Assembly: GCA_963575745.1 (NCBI GenBank)
Contig: CAUYUJ010010413.1
Span: forward strand, 196,647-260,646
DNA length: 64,000 bases
Source of the DNA: Prorocentrum cordatum
Taxonomy: Eukaryota; Sar; Dinophyceae; Prorocentrales; Prorocentraceae
Direction of reading: 5' to 3'
The notes beneath the pieces are model-generated. The model was not told the origin of the DNA and did no database searches. It saw nothing but the letters and a program-made list of their open reading frames with translations. Shown piece after piece: positions 31,167 through 42,330 of the stretch. Position 1 is the first letter of the stretch; each line of letters opens with the position of its first letter. A program made the position numbers and the translations under genes.

Positions 31167-32187
31167 TGGTCGCGTCGGCCTGCTTAATATGCAGGGTGTG
31201 CGTGGAGGCCTGCGAATCTCATATTGGCCCTGAATGGGGTGTTCCCAAAGCCAGTGAGGCCTTCCAGCTCGCTCGGCAAGCGTTGTGGCATCCCTCCTGT
31301 GTCCACATGGTGAGCCAAGAAATCACAGCACGAATGGTATTGGTGGCCCCTCTGCTTCTCGATTCGCCTTCTTCTCGCCCCACCCCTTTGTGGCAACGCC
31401 GGCGCAAGAGTCGGACGCCCACAGGACGCGGGCGGGCTCAGAACTTTCCCGCGCGCGGCTTGACCGCATTTATTCCAGCCCACCTTCCTAAGATCTCTTG
31501 GACCGATCCCCCCGCTCTGGCACCGCATGGACCACCTCTGATTTGGGTCAGCCATCCGATCACTGCCTTGTGTTTTTCCCCCCTGCAGGTTTTGCCATGT
31601 TTTGCCCCAGCGGGGACCCCGAGAACCCCGCAGTGGGTGGCCAAGCACGGCAAATGCGCGGCAGGCACCTCGCTGATTTCAGTTCAGATGTAGGTGAATT
31701 ATTCGAACAACCTGAAGATTTCATGCGTCCTCCTGTTGCTGCTGAAGCTCGTTCCTGGGCGTAGGTGTATAGTGCGAGATGCGATTTAGAAGAAAATGCA
31801 GGCTGCTGAAGATTGATCGCGGTACTTGGCGCCTGTTCCCAGCGGCGTCCGATCGCGCGGCCCAGCATTCAGCGCGCCCTGTCTGGTTATCTCCACATCA
31901 GTGACCCCTTCGAGCCCTGCCTTTTCAGCTGGATTGCTAAGCTTGTTTTGGATGCACATTCAAAGTAACCTTTTAAGTCAGAAAGAAAGCAGCGGGCTTG
32001 CAGAGGGCGCAATGAAGCCTCACCCGCCGCAGGCGCCAGCTCAGAGGGCCACGAAGCACCGCAGTCTAGTTCCCGCGCGCGTGACAGCTCCAAGCGACAC
32101 ATGATTCTGATCCTGGTAAGCTCACGAAGATGCTGGTGGAGCACAGGCCCCCTGTTTTTCAGCGGCAGTTTCTGACCGTAGTCTCAT
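31167..32187. other. Mixed region; weak coding-like pieces on the minus strand
   Basis: Short minus-strand pieces look protein-like (about 31207-31330, LPSELEGLTGFGNTPFR; about 31890-31990, SDLKGYFECASKTSLAI). They are separated by stops and may be exons of the minus-strand gene above 32.2 kb, or relics. No call is made. Confidence 0.3.
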
Positions 32188-32517
32188 TCAGAAGTTGCGT
32201 GGCGCGATTGCCTTGTCCCCGACAGCCCGCTGAATCATGCAGGGCGGGATGTGTGCCAGTGTAGCTGGTGCGCCGAGGAAACGCATCTTGAACTCATTCG
32301 TCATTCCAGACGCGACTCGGTTCCGGGCCTCGGCGGGATCCTGTGCGCGGCCTGGACAGCCGCGAACTCCACTGGTGCTCGATTTACCCATCGTGTTTGC
32401 GATGATCTCCTCGCTTGTGATTCTCTTCCCCAGGGTTTGACTGTGCGTCGAGCTGCTCCCATTATCCGAGACGGCCCGTCGGTGCGCCCACTCTCGCCAG
32501 CCAGCGGTGACAACCAA
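32188..32517 (-). CDS. Hypothetical protein exon, minus strand
   Basis: Reads GKRITSEEIIANTMGK, DPAEARNRVASGMTNEF and KMRFLGAPATLAHIPP on the minus strand, with balanced composition unlike the opposite frames. It lies downstream of the 33222-32770 frame and could be the next exon of the same gene, but no splice junction between them was resolved. Unknown family. Confidence 0.4.
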   Translation of the reverse strand: MVVTAGWREWAHRRAVSDNGSSSTHSQTLGKRITSEEIIANTMGKSSTSGVRGCPGRAQDPAEARNRVASGMTNEFKMRFLGAPATLAHIPPCMIQRAVGDKAIAPRNF

Positions 32518-32769
32518 ATTGCGAGCTCGCGCGTTGGACGTACACTCCGCGCACTTGCGGCCGACTCCGTTTACTCGTCTCGGAGGGAAGTTGTTCGCAG
32601 GAAGCAGTTATTCACCGGCATCATCGAAGTTCGCCCTCGCAGATGAGGTGTTGGAGAAGCTCGGCGTCTCCAAATTTACCGCGCGCGCTCTCTCTCTCTC
32701 TCTCTCTCTCCAGGCTATCTGCGCAGACATTGTGATGGAAGTTTCTTTGAGAAGTTGGGGGGGGCCTGT

Positions 32770-33222
32770 TCATCCCCGCCAATCGGGGAACTGAACAAGG
32801 GTTCCCGTTGTCAGGTGTTCTCTTCGCCCTCTGCCCCGACCGCATGCTTGGGCAAGTAGGTCGTGCCCAGGACTTTCACCCCCATGTGTCTCCGCGGCGT
32901 CTGCGCCGACCTGAGCTTGACTGCCCGAGACGTGGTCGTTGCTACTCCCCGCGTCATTATCGATCATCGCGGGCGCTTGGGGGGGGGGTCTTCTGGGTAA
33001 TTCGTCGACCTCGGGAGGCGCGTCATCACCGCCCCTGACCGCGCCTTCTCGAATAACGCGCTGGCTATACACAGAGAAGTTTGGGCTTGACATTCGACGG
33101 CTGAACGTTGCAACATGAGGGGGCATTGCCCGGGGGGCATTCGCTGGCATTGGTGGGCGGGGCATGTCTTCGGATGTCGGCATGAAGAAGATTCGAACGC
33201 GGAGTCTGGCTGCGAAAGGCAT
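32770..33222 (-). CDS. Hypothetical hydrophilic protein, minus strand (150 aa)
   Basis: ATG at 33222 (a second at 33183) to TGA 32770-32772. The frame encodes a disordered Pro/Asp/Ser-rich sequence (MPTSEDMPRPPMPANAP, SPNFSVYSQRVIREG, DNDAGSSNDHVSG, ADAAETHGGESPG). Acidic and Asn/Ser content is unlike the Arg/Pro frames on the other strand. On the plus strand, 32622-32711 carries ADEVLEKLGVSKF followed by a CT tract and CCAG, which might be an overlapping plus-strand exon. Confidence 0.45.
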   Translation of the reverse strand: MPFAARLRVRIFFMPTSEDMPRPPMPANAPRAMPPHVATFSRRMSSPNFSVYSQRVIREGAVRGGDDAPPEVDELPRRPPPQAPAMIDNDAGSSNDHVSGSQAQVGADAAETHGGESPGHDLLAQACGRGRGRREHLTTGTLVQFPDWRG

Positions 33223-33299
33223 GGGCGGGGGGGGGGCTGTCGGCCAGCATCAGCGCGTGTATGTGTATATGTGCATATATGGTTCAGATATTCCCGGTT

Positions 33300-33995
33300 A
33301 TCTATTTTTATTGCCCGGGACCCCCCCTCCCGCCCCCCGAAACCAGACCTCCCGAATCTTGGGCCCCCCGGGCCCTCTGGACTCCCCGGATCCGTGGCCC
33401 CAGGGCTCCTTTTGGACGCCCCTGCAGGAGGCCACCCAGGCGTTTCAGAGCTCCTGAGAGCCCTTGCTGGGCCTGGGCAGCGGGCCCAAATCGGTCGGGA
33501 GGGCGGCCGAACGCCCCCCCCGAGGGCGCCAAGAGGTCCCAGACACCCACCAGACGCCCGAAGACGACCCAAAGAAGACCCCAAGATGCTTCCAAGACGC
33601 AGAAAAACAATGATTGTCCCAGATCTTTACATTATGTTGGGAATGCCCTGTTCTTCGGTCTTCTGGGCGTCTGAGACTGCCTGGGAGACCCGGAAATCGC
33701 CCCAAAACCATCCGAAAGGGCTTCCAGGCAGTCCAAGAGAGCCCCAAGACGGCACAACAGGGTTCCAAGATGGCCCTAGAGATCTCCATGACGGCCCAAG
33801 ATGGCCCCAAGACACCTTCCGAAGCATTCCACTTCGTGACCCGGTCGTTCAGGGAGACCGCGGTTGGAGGCAGGGTGGCCCGAGGAAGCCCCCAGAGGCC
33901 CCCAGAAGACGCCCAGGAGGCCTCCAGAAGGCCTGAAGAAAGCCTGAAAACCTTGGGCGAGGCCCCCAGAGGCTCTCCAAGGGGGAGCCCCCGCA
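33300..33995. repeat. Inverted-orientation CCAAGATGGCCC-type degenerate array
   Basis: Loose ~12-bp tandem words (CCAAGATGGCCC, CCCCAAGAC, TCCAAGA), the reverse complement of the 15466-15745 family. Frames through it are Pro/Arg artefacts. Confidence 0.55.
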
Positions 33996-34454
33996 AAATT
34001 GAGGTGGATGGGGAAGAATTCGCAGGGTATGGTGAGAAAGAGGAACAAGGAACATGGAGGAAGGATGAGGAAGCACAGTATTATAACGGCGATGCCAAAA
34101 AAGGCAAAAAGGAGTTATCGCTAAGTTGTATGTTTGACCTTTCTGTCATTCCGCCTGCATGCCAAACTTCAAGGACCAAGGTGCATGGCGCGAAGCACCA
34201 ATGCAGTCTTGTGTGTATGTATATAAATCTATATGTGTGTATGCATTCGCGCGTGCGCGTGATCTTCTGCCCGTGCGTCATGTTGCCCAAGTTTGGCCTT
34301 GTCCACGCTGTGCGCGCGCCAGCGCGCAGGACTCTTTGCAGCTGTTGGCGCGTTCCCTCAGGCGCGCGGTTCCTCCCGAGGCCGTGCGCCAATTAGAGAG
34401 CCTATGTAATTTTGGTCAGAAGAGCAAGACTTTCTGTGCATGCGAGAGGGTGCC
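33996..34454. other. No supported feature
   Basis: Unique-like DNA with several TGTATG words around 34210-34240; nothing recognised. Confidence 0.4.
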
Positions 34455-34756
34455 TTCTAAGGATTGCCACTAGCAGTGAGTATTTCCACGATGCTCGAGC
34501 TAGGTTGCAGCTATACGCAGCTGACGATGAGTGCGTGGTGGCGTGGCGAGAGGCCCCGTATGGCCAGCAATCCTTTTTCTTGATGATGCGGAATGATTAT
34601 GAATTGTTTTACGCCGTCCGCCCCTTCTCTCCCGCGCCGCATCCCGAACATGTTCAGGCGACCATGACGAGCTGTGCTTACATCCGCATCTTGAATTATC
34701 CCTCGCCTCTTCCCCTCCATAGCGAGGCTCCGATGCATCTGCAAATCATATTCTAG
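34455..34756 (+). CDS. Hypothetical protein fragment
   Basis: The plus-strand frame reads EYFHDARARLQLYAADD, CVVAWREAPYGQQSFF and MMRNDYELFYAVRPF, ending TAG 34754-34756. Aromatic and acidic residues are well mixed and GC is near average, which suits coding. No ATG is obvious; it may be a terminal exon. Unknown family. Confidence 0.35.
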
Positions 34757-34819
34757 AGATGTAGCACTCGCGAGAGGCGCTGCAATGGATGAAGGGTCGG
34801 ACTTCTCAATGTGTGTGTG

Positions 34820-35290
34820 TGTTTTACCGCCGCCTGTCTTTTCCGCCTCTCTCTCTCTCTTTTCTTTCTTTCTCTTTCTCTCTCTCTCTCTCTCCCTCTC
34901 TTTTTTTTTTTTTTCTCTCTCTCTCTCTGCACTTCGCAGTGACTGCTTGCCCCGCTTTGTTCTTTTGTTTTCGGTGAGGGTTGTGTCTGAGAGGTCCCAT
35001 GAGAAGCGCGGCTGTCCTCTTTCCCCTGGAACGGCTTCGCTTCGTCTCGTGCTCTTGGCTGCCCGTTCTTCTCTTTGGGTCTGTGTCCTCCTCCTACTCC
35101 TCCTCTTGCTCTTACCCCCCAGTCCTCGTTTCTCCTCCTTTTCCTCCTTGCCCTTCTCCTCCTTTTTTCGATATCCAACTTTTCGCCCTCCTCCACCTCC
35201 TCGTCCCTCTCCCTCGTCGGTCCCTGTCCCTTCTTTCTCCTCTTCCTTGCCCCCTCCCCTCTTTGCACTTACTCCTCGCTCCCCGTGGGC
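34820..35290. repeat. (CT)n tract and pyrimidine-rich probable intron
   Basis: 34840-34925 is CT/TTTC-rich. 35090-35290 is CTC/CCT-rich and ends CCGTGGGCAG, an acceptor for the UBA exon. An upstream exon between 34950 and 35080 could not be defined. Confidence 0.5.
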
Positions 35291-35292
35291 AG

Positions 35293-35571
35293 GCTCGACG
35301 AGATGGGCTACGGCGACAGCCTGTCGCTGAGGAAAGCGCTCACCGCCAACGAGGGCGATCGGAACCTCACCTGCATCTTGTCCCCCCATTCTCGCCCCCT
35401 CCGCTGTCCTCGTCTCCTCTCCCCTCGCCCCTCGCCCCCCTTCAGGGCTTGCTCCTGTTCCTTCCGATGCTCCTCCGCTCCTCCCGCAGTCGTCGGAGGG
35501 CCGTCGCGGGTGTCTTTCCTGGCCGCCCGCAAGGCAACATCGACGCCGTGCTCCACGAGCTTTACGGCTAG
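35293..35571 (+). CDS. C-terminal UBA domain (two exons, GC-AG intron)
   Basis: Exon 35293-35354 encodes RLDEMGYGDSLSLRKAL and TANE. Exon 35534-35571 encodes GNIDAVLHELYG and TAG. Joined, they make a ubiquitin-associated (UBA) domain at the very C-terminus (MGY..., AL.AN.GNI..VL..L). The join needs an intron at 35355-35533 (179 nt) with donor GAGG|GCGATC (GC) and acceptor CGCAAG|GCAACA. GC donors are known in dinoflagellates. UBA domains bind ubiquitin in proteasome shuttles, kinases and trafficking proteins; the N-terminal part and hence the protein type are unknown. Without splicing the domain is broken. Confidence 0.6.
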   Translation, partial: ARRDGLRRQPVAEESAHRQRGRSEPHLHLVPPFSPPPLSSSPLPSPLAPLQGLLLFLPMLLRSSRSRRRAVAGVFPGRPQGNIDAVLHELYG

Positions 35572-35683
35572 GCGAGGCCGCGGAGCCAGTAGCTAGAGTA
35601 GCTCGTTTGCATGCAGTTTGACTGAGACGCCCCTCTCCGCCTCCTCTCCAGCGGCGCGCGACAGCGGGGATATTCCGAGGCGT

Positions 35684-35755
35684 GAATGTATCCAGATCCA
35701 CCGCCTGGAGGGTCAGTTTTCGGAGCCTCGGCAGGCGGTGGATATGGACATATTC
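35684..35755. repeat. Hairpin with ATCCACCGCCTG arms
   Basis: GTATCCAGATCCACCGCCTG at 35688-35707 faces CAGGCGGTGGATATGGACAT at 35732-35751. Related single arms lie at about 8808 and 36230. A flanking GCGGCGCGCG.CAGCGGGGAT block is repeated at 35651 and 36284. It resembles a small MITE or foldback end. Confidence 0.55.
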
Positions 35756-35814
35756 GGGCCCCCGGGTGCCGAAATATATCGTCCCGGGGGCCAGGCCCAC
35801 GCCCCCCCCACCCC

Positions 35815-35878
35815 CAGATGGTATGGTCCCAGGATTCCTCGGGCCAACCCCCCCCCACCCAGATGGTATGGTCCCAGA

Positions 35879-35943
<65 letters not shown>

Positions 35944-36200
35944 TGACTACGGCGACGACGACGATGACGGCGACGACGACGATGACCACGACGACGACGA
36001 CGACGGCTGCGGCGGCGACGACGCCGGCGGCGGCGGCGACGACGACGACGATGATGACGATGACGGCGGCGACGACGACGATGACGACGACGACGACGAT
36101 GACGACGACCACGAGGACGACGACGACGACGACGACGACCACGAGGGGGGGGCAGGGGGGACCATCACGCGGGGGGGGGGGGCAATGGCATCAGCATTGG
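35815..36200. repeat. CCCAGATGGTATGGTCCCAG duplicate and (GAC)n tract
   Basis: The 20-bp word occurs at 35814 and 35859. 35878-35942 is pure GAC; 35943-36145 is GAC with GAT/GGC interruptions. Confidence 0.8.
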
Positions 36201-36319
36201 GGGGGGGGCCCAAGCCCTGGACCATCTATCCATATCCACCGCCCGCTGGGGCACCAGGGCGTCGGTTCCTAGGCGGTAGACCGGCGGCGCGCGGCAGCGG
36301 GGATGGGCGTGGCTGGCGG

Positions 36320-36740
36320 CTTTGTCAGGAGGGCTCTGGCTCGGGCCGGGCTCGGGCTCGGGCTGCGAACTTCGGGCCTCGGGCTCGGGCTCGAGTTCGG
36401 GCTCGGCCTCGGCCTCGGCCTCGGGCTCGGGCCTCGGCCGAGCCTTGGGCTTCGGGCTCGGGCCCTCTCGGAGAAGCCCCTGTGGAGGGGCCGGGCCCTT
36501 CTGAGGGGGCCCCTCCTCCTCCTCCTCCTCCTCCTCCTCCTCCTCCTCCTCCTCCTCCTCCACTCCTCCTCCTCCTCCTCTCCTCCTCCTCCTCCTCCTC
36601 CTCCCTCCTCCCCCCCTCCCTCCTCCCCCCCCTCCCCCTCCCCCTCCCCCTCCCCTCCTCTCCTCCTCCTCCTCTCCTCCTCCTCCTCCTCCTCCTCCTC
36701 CTCCTCCTCCTCCTCCTCCTCCTCGGAAGGGCGCCCTCCT
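36320..36740. repeat. GGGCTC hexamer run and (CTC)n tract
   Basis: 36330-36465 repeats CTCGGG/CTCGGC. 36508-36725 is CTC with CCC interruptions. No gene. Confidence 0.8.
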
Positions 36741-37126
36741 CGCTCCGGGGGCCCTTGGGCGCGCCGCCGAGCCGCCCGTCCCTCTCCAGCCCCCTCCGCG
36801 ACTCGAGGGAAGGAGCACGATGACCACGCCAGGAGGCCGCGGTTTCTTGTCGACGCCGACCTTGGTCATGGTCCATGCCGGCCGCCGCCGATTCGCGAGG
36901 GTTCTATCCAAGAGTTGACGATGACCCAGGAAGACGACGACCAAGATCGACACCGACGTTTCCGCGTGCAGTCTTGGACATGGTCCTCGTTTCCCCTCCC
37001 TCCATCCACGGAGGGAGGGGACGCGACACCGACACCACCTGGCAGAGGTCCACGACGTGTCTCCCCGATGGGGGGGAGACACGTGAGCGCCGGGCAGGAT
37101 GCCACCGAAAGGCAGCGGCCACACGT
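36741..37126. other. No supported feature
   Basis: GC-rich with open frames on both strands, none recognised. Confidence 0.3.
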
Positions 37127-37300
37127 GGGTCCTGGCGGCAGCAGTGCTGGTGCCGTGTTCCCCCCGCACATCTCCAGCGGAACGATTGTTGCAACCGCAG
37201 GTTTTTCCTCGCTCTCCTGGGGTCCCAGCGGCAGTGGTGCTGGTGCCGTGTTCACCCGCACATCTCCAGCGAAACGATTGTTGCAGCCGCAGGTTTATTC
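37127..37300. repeat. ~83-bp tandem duplicate
   Basis: Two copies with GGCAG(C/T)(A/G)GTGCTGGTGCCGT, CGCACATCTCCAGCG and AACGATTGTTGCA, followed by GCCGCAGGTTT. A CTGAATTGCAGAGGGG word repeats next to it (about 37485-37540). Confidence 0.7.
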
Positions 37301-37637
37301 CCTGATGTCGGCCCTTGGTTGCACGCATCGGGCCACTGGACGATCCAAAGACGGATCCAGGACGAGCACCTGCCCCCAGGGAAGCGGTCGAGACTTGCGG
37401 GGCCGAGGACCACAAGGATCTAAAGGGCGCGTTCTGTGGACGCTTGGAAGGGGCGCGGGGGGGGGCGGTCGAACCGCCCCCCCCCCTCCTGAATTGCAGA
37501 GGGGAGGAGTTCGAAGCGCCCCCCTCTTTTGAATTGCAGAGGGGGGGGGTTCGAACCACTAGGCCCCGCCCCCCCTCACCTCCCCAGTGGCAACCAACGA
37601 CGGCGAGCGCCGACGCCGGCGCTCTCGCTGTCGGGCA

Positions 37638-37639
<2 letters not shown>

Positions 37640-37687
<48 letters not shown>

Positions 37688-38110
37688 AACGATCGAGCCT
37701 TGGTAGGATCCTGTGAAGGCTGGATCGAGCCCTTGTAAGATTCGAGTAGAATTCTATCGAGCTCAAGTAGGATGCAATTAGAGTTTGATCCAGCTATAGT
37801 ACCGGACCCCGTTAGAGCTGGATCGAGCTTTAGTGGTAAGATTCAATGTGGGCCAGATCCAGCTACACGTAGAGGATTATATTAGAGCTGGATCGAGCCC
37901 GACTAGGATGCGATTCAAGTTGGGTCCAGCTACCGTCGGACTTCAATCGTGCTGGACCGAGCCTGAGAAGGGTTTTAATAGGGCTGGATCCAGCTATAGT
38001 GCTGTTTTTTGAACCGTTTCTGGCCAGGGTGCTCTTAAATTGGACCCATGCACAGTCGGATTTTACTTGAGCTCGATCAAGCACTACTCAGATTTTATTT
38101 GGGGGGAGGG
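37640..38110. repeat. (GAC)n, then ~32-bp array of GAGCTGGATCGAGC
   Basis: 37640-37686 is GAC. 37692-38100 holds about twelve diverged copies in which GATCGAGC and GATCCAGC alternate within GAGCTGGAT..AGTAGGATT.. units. It is AT-richer than its flanks. Confidence 0.7.
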
Positions 38111-39660
38111 GGGTGGGCGGTTGGACCCCCCCCTCCGTGGAGGGAGTAAGGGGGCAGGGGCGGTTAGAGAGGCCGGTGTCGGGGGGGGGGTGACGGAAGT
38201 TCTCTGGGCGCTTCAAATGTTCAGGGCGGGGGGGACCGGTTGCGACGTGTCCAGGGATTTTTTGCCAAGCAAGCGTCCACGAAACGCGTGCCCTCAAAGG
38301 ATCAGCTCGGCGGATGTCTGTGTCCCTGCTCCCACCACCTCTCTCTGCTCGTGCTTTGTGGGCGGCCGTCTGGACGGCCACGCCCCGCCTGCATTGTGCA
38401 TCGAATTAGCTGATTTGGACGGCAGGCGAATTGGCCGACAGGCTTGTGCAGAGCACTCCCCCGGGCGTGCGGCGGTTCGGTGGCAAAGCGCTGTTCGGGG
38501 AGGAGGGGGGGGAGGGAACGAGGGGGCGAGGAGGGCTAGTGCAGCGACCCACCGGCCTGGTGGCGGCCGCCATCGGGACCCAGGCCGGCAGGACGTAAGG
38601 GTGTCGGTTCTCTGTCTTCCATCTGTTCGTGTTTCTGCAGGTTGCAGCCACGGACGTTTCCAGTTGTCCCAGGGACTCGGAGGGTAATAGGAATGACGGA
38701 CAACATATAACCGGATGAGGTGCAGGAGGACAGCAGGCGGATGGGAGGTGTGCGATGCTGTTGCGACGGCCATGGTGGTGATAATGATGAGGCGTAAGGT
38801 GGAGGATGATGATGGGAGGCGGAGGGGAGGCATGAACGAAATGATGATGCGGATGATGCGGATGATGAGGGTGTGGAGGAATGTGAGCCAGAGTGAGACA
38901 TGGACTATGGTTAAAATTGGATGCGCTGTTCACGGTAGTGGTAATGGTAATGGTGATAACGGTGGTGATGGTGATGACCGAGGTGGTGGGTGATGATGCG
39001 GCGGATGTTGTAATGAGGAGTGGGCGAGGCGGAGAAAGGGGAAAGGACGAGGACGAAGCCGATGATGATGATGATGATGATGATGAGGAGGAGGAGGAGG
39101 AGGAGGAGGAGGAGGAGGAGGAGGGTGAGGATGAGGATGAGGATGATGATAATGATTGTGGTGATGATATTGATGTTGGTGATGACGACGATGGTGATTA
39201 TGGCTGCGACTACGAGTATGATGCTGACGAGGATGATGGTGATGAATATGATGGTGGTCATTGCGACTCTGCTGCTGGTGGTGGTGGTGATTGCTGTGGA
39301 TGGTCGGGATGATGAGCTTCACAGTAGGATGAGAGGCGATGATAAGGATGCGTTAGTGCGATGATGATGAATATGATACTGGTGCGGCTGCCGATGAATG
39401 TGGTGACGGACCTGGTGAAGGTGATCATGGTGATGGTGGTGATCATGATGATGACGATGTTGAGTAAGGAGGATGACTAATGCGCGTCGGAGGGTGTCGA
39501 TACTGATAGTGACTTTGGTGATCGTGATGATGGTGATGACTATGATGAATACGATGATCGTGGTGGTGGTTCTGATGGCGAAGCTGATTGGGCACCTGAT
39601 GAGGAGGATGATGAGGGGGAGGAAAGGGGAGGATGAGGTTGATCGGGAGCAGGTGGATGA
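38111..39660. repeat. Spacer with GAT/GGA/GGT microsatellite
   Basis: 38111-38740 is unique-like without a recognised gene. 38780-39660 is dominated by GATGAT, GGTGAT and GGA tracts (39059-39125 most regular). Confidence 0.65.
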
Positions 39661-40320
39661 GGATGATGAGGAGGCTCGACAGCTCGTGGATGTCCTGCGC
39701 CTCCGCTGCTTACCCGAAGCAGGCGCCGCGCGCGGAGGCGCCACGCACGGAGCACCCCGCCCGCGCGGAAGCCTGGAGGGCGCCCGAACAGCGGCACGGA
39801 TGACGCCCGGGCGGCCCGGGGCGAAGCCGCGCTTGAGCAGCGCGTCGAAGGGCCGGTGCCAACGCCACCGACACCCCGCGGGGAACGGCCGCCGAGACCC
39901 GCTGGGCAGAGACGCCGTGGTCACAGGCTGCCCCAATTGCGCGGTCGTCGACGAATTCCGAACCCCACCCCCGCCCTCCATCGGCTTGCCCGCCGAGCAC
40001 TGGAGCAGGCCTGCCCAGACGCCGGGGCCGCAGGGGGAGGAGCGGAGGCGATGGTGCCACCCAGGGCGGTTGCGGGCGGGACCGCACGGTGATGCACGCC
40101 TGTGCCCGGACGCTTGCGCGGCGCCAGCATGGGGATTGTTGCGCATGCCATCGCATGCCAGGGCGGCGGCGGCCGCCACAGCCGCCAGGCTGGCAGCTTG
40201 GCCCGGCCGCCCCGCGTGGCACAGCGTGGGCGCGGCCGTGCCGCGGACTGGCCCAGGGCACCTGGTGCATTGGAGGGTGCCGGCACGGTCGCAGTCGAGG
40301 GTGCCTGATTGCCGACCCTC
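39660..40320. other. GC-rich coding-like island, strand unresolved
   Basis: Both strands are open for more than 200 codons. Plus-strand pieces (EARQLVDVLRLRCLPEA) and minus-strand pieces (RPFDALLKRGFAPGRPG) each look possible. No motif decides it. Confidence 0.25.
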
Positions 40321-40509
40321 GGAGGACGAATGCAGAGGAGGAGGAGGAGGAGGAGGAGGAGGAGGAGGAAGAATTGTAGTTACCCCGCTCCATGGAGCGT
40401 CTTTCCTCTGTCCTACGTATTCTTTTGCGCTCTCTACTGTCGAGGTAATGATGATGTGATCCACCGCAACTGCCTTTGGGGGGGCCAGCGTCCCCTGGAA
40501 CTCCGATGC

Positions 40510-41045
40510 CAGTCAGTCAGTCAGTCAGTCAGTCAGTCAGTCAGCCAGCCAGTCAGTCAGTCAGGAGGAACCGTGGCTCCGCCGAGGGAGCCGCAGAAAC
40601 CCAGGCCCCGAGCCCAGGGCCCCAGAGGCTCTCGGGCTCTCGCAGGCTTCCCGAGGACACCGAGGGCCCGTACGTCATGAGGCTCGGCTGAGCCTCCCCT
40701 GCTCGAGGGCGCGGCGGGGGCCGGCATTCCTGAGCCGCGACTGGGCGGCACAGGCCAGGCCGCCGACTTGGGCGTGCTGCCCCACCCGTGCGCTTTCGCA
40801 GTGCCGCGCGGAGTTCTTGGAGTCTACGCGAGAAGGCCCCAGAGCCTCTGAAAATGGCACCGGCCCTGGACCCGTGCCCAAGGCCCCAAGGCCCGAGTCA
40901 GTCAGTCAGTCAGTCAGTCAGTCAGTCAGTCAGTCAGTCAGTCAGTCAGTCAGTCAGTCAGTCAGTCAGGAGGAACCGTGGCTCCGCCGAGGGAGCCGCA
41001 GAACCCAGGCCCCGAGCCCAAGGCCCCAGAGCCTCAGAAAAGGGC
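40510..41045. repeat. Duplicated (CAGT)n plus 75-bp flank
   Basis: CAGT tracts at 40510-40564 and 40896-40969 are each followed by nearly the same ~75 bp (AGGAGGAACCGTGGCTCCG..). The duplicated unit is about 400 bp and diverged between the tracts. Confidence 0.8.
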
Positions 41046-41149
41046 ACCGGCCCTGCGACTCGAGCCCAGCCCCGAGGCCAGCCCCGAGGGGCTCGTCCCG
41101 ATCCTCCGGATGGAGAGGCCGGTCCTGGGGAAGGGGTGGAGAGCAGACT

Positions 41150-42000
41150 TCTTCTTCCTCCTCCTCTTCCTCCTCCTCCTCCTCCTCCTCCTCCTCCTCC
41201 TCCTCCTCCTCCCCTTCCTCCCCCCCCTCCCCCTCCCCCTCCTCCTCCTCCTGCTCCTCCTCCTCCTCCTCATCATCATCCTTCCCCTCCCTCCTCCTCC
41301 CTCATCCAGGGCTGGAGCTAAACGGTGCTTTCGGCTATTTCGTGGGCCGTTGTCGTGTCGACCTCGTTCTGCGGTGAAGGCGGATTCGAGACGAAAGCGA
41401 GGGGAAACGAGAACATAACGAAAACGAAAACCACCGTCCAGGTTCAGCCCTGGTGGAGAGCTCGGGCAAGCAAGCAAGCAAGATGGCCAAGCATCCCGAA
41501 GGGCGCGAGGGCTGGCTGGCAACGACACTCGTGGTTCCTGCCAGGATTCGCCGTTGGAAAAAAAACGTCGCAGCCAGCCCAAATGGCACTGTCGGCGTCA
41601 CCACGGGCCGGCGATTCGAAGACATTGGATCGAGTTGTCGGAGGTCTTGGGACGGGGAAAGGAAAGAGGGCCAGGATGGGGGGTGGGATGTGTAGAAAGA
41701 CGCAGCGTCGATGAGCCTCGTTCCACCCTCCTGGTTTCAGCCTCCTCCTCCTCTTCCTCCTCCGTCGCTGTCCCTGCGTCCTCCCCTCTCCTCACCCTCC
41801 CCCCTCCCCCTTCCTCGCCCTCCACCGTCCCCCATCCACCCTCGCCCTTCCCCCTCCCCCTCCCCCCCCTGTCTCCCTTGCCATATCTACTCTCCCCACC
41901 ACTCCCCACTCCCCACTCCTCCTCCTCGTCCTCGTCCTCCTCCTCCTCCTCCTCTTCCTCTGTCTCTCAACCTCTCCTCCTCGGGGAAGGAGGTGGGGGA
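41150..42000. repeat. CTC/CCT tracts around a unique-like spacer
   Basis: 41155-41275 is CTC with ATC at its end. 41725-41970 is CTC/CCCT-rich. 41300-41720 has no recognised gene. Confidence 0.7.
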
Positions 42001-42330
42001 AAAAGAGAGAGCGGAGGAGTAGGATTTGGTGGGATGGAAATTGTAATGCAGGTGATCGGGAAATTTCCGTGGCTGTAAAGAATTAACGCGAAACCCATTC
42101 GTAATGTAGAATTCCGCCATGCAAAGAGATGGGACACAACCTATGCGTAACCGAACACGGATTGAGAAAAAGTGCTTCCGTGGTTCGCGTTTATGTATTA
42201 CATGTTCACTGGCTGCCAGCGATCTTGCCGAAGCCTGGAGCTTGTGGCCTTTGAATGGCGAATTCCAGCATTACGACTTGATTTCGAATTAATTCTTTAC
42301 ATCCACGGTAGCAAGCACGAATGAGGAGTA
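42001..42330. other. AT-richer unique spacer
   Basis: About 330 bp near 45% GC with no open frame of note. It stands out against its flanks but carries no recognisable signal. Confidence 0.4.

Noticed and set aside
34511-36142. 543-codon minus-strand frame
   Set aside because: It runs through a GAC microsatellite (poly-Val), CT tracts and antisense to the UBA exons.
37536-37560. GGTTCGAACC resembling a tRNA T-loop
   Set aside because: It sits between G and C runs with no acceptor, D or anticodon stems; the neighbouring GGTCGAACC-like words are variants of the local repeat.
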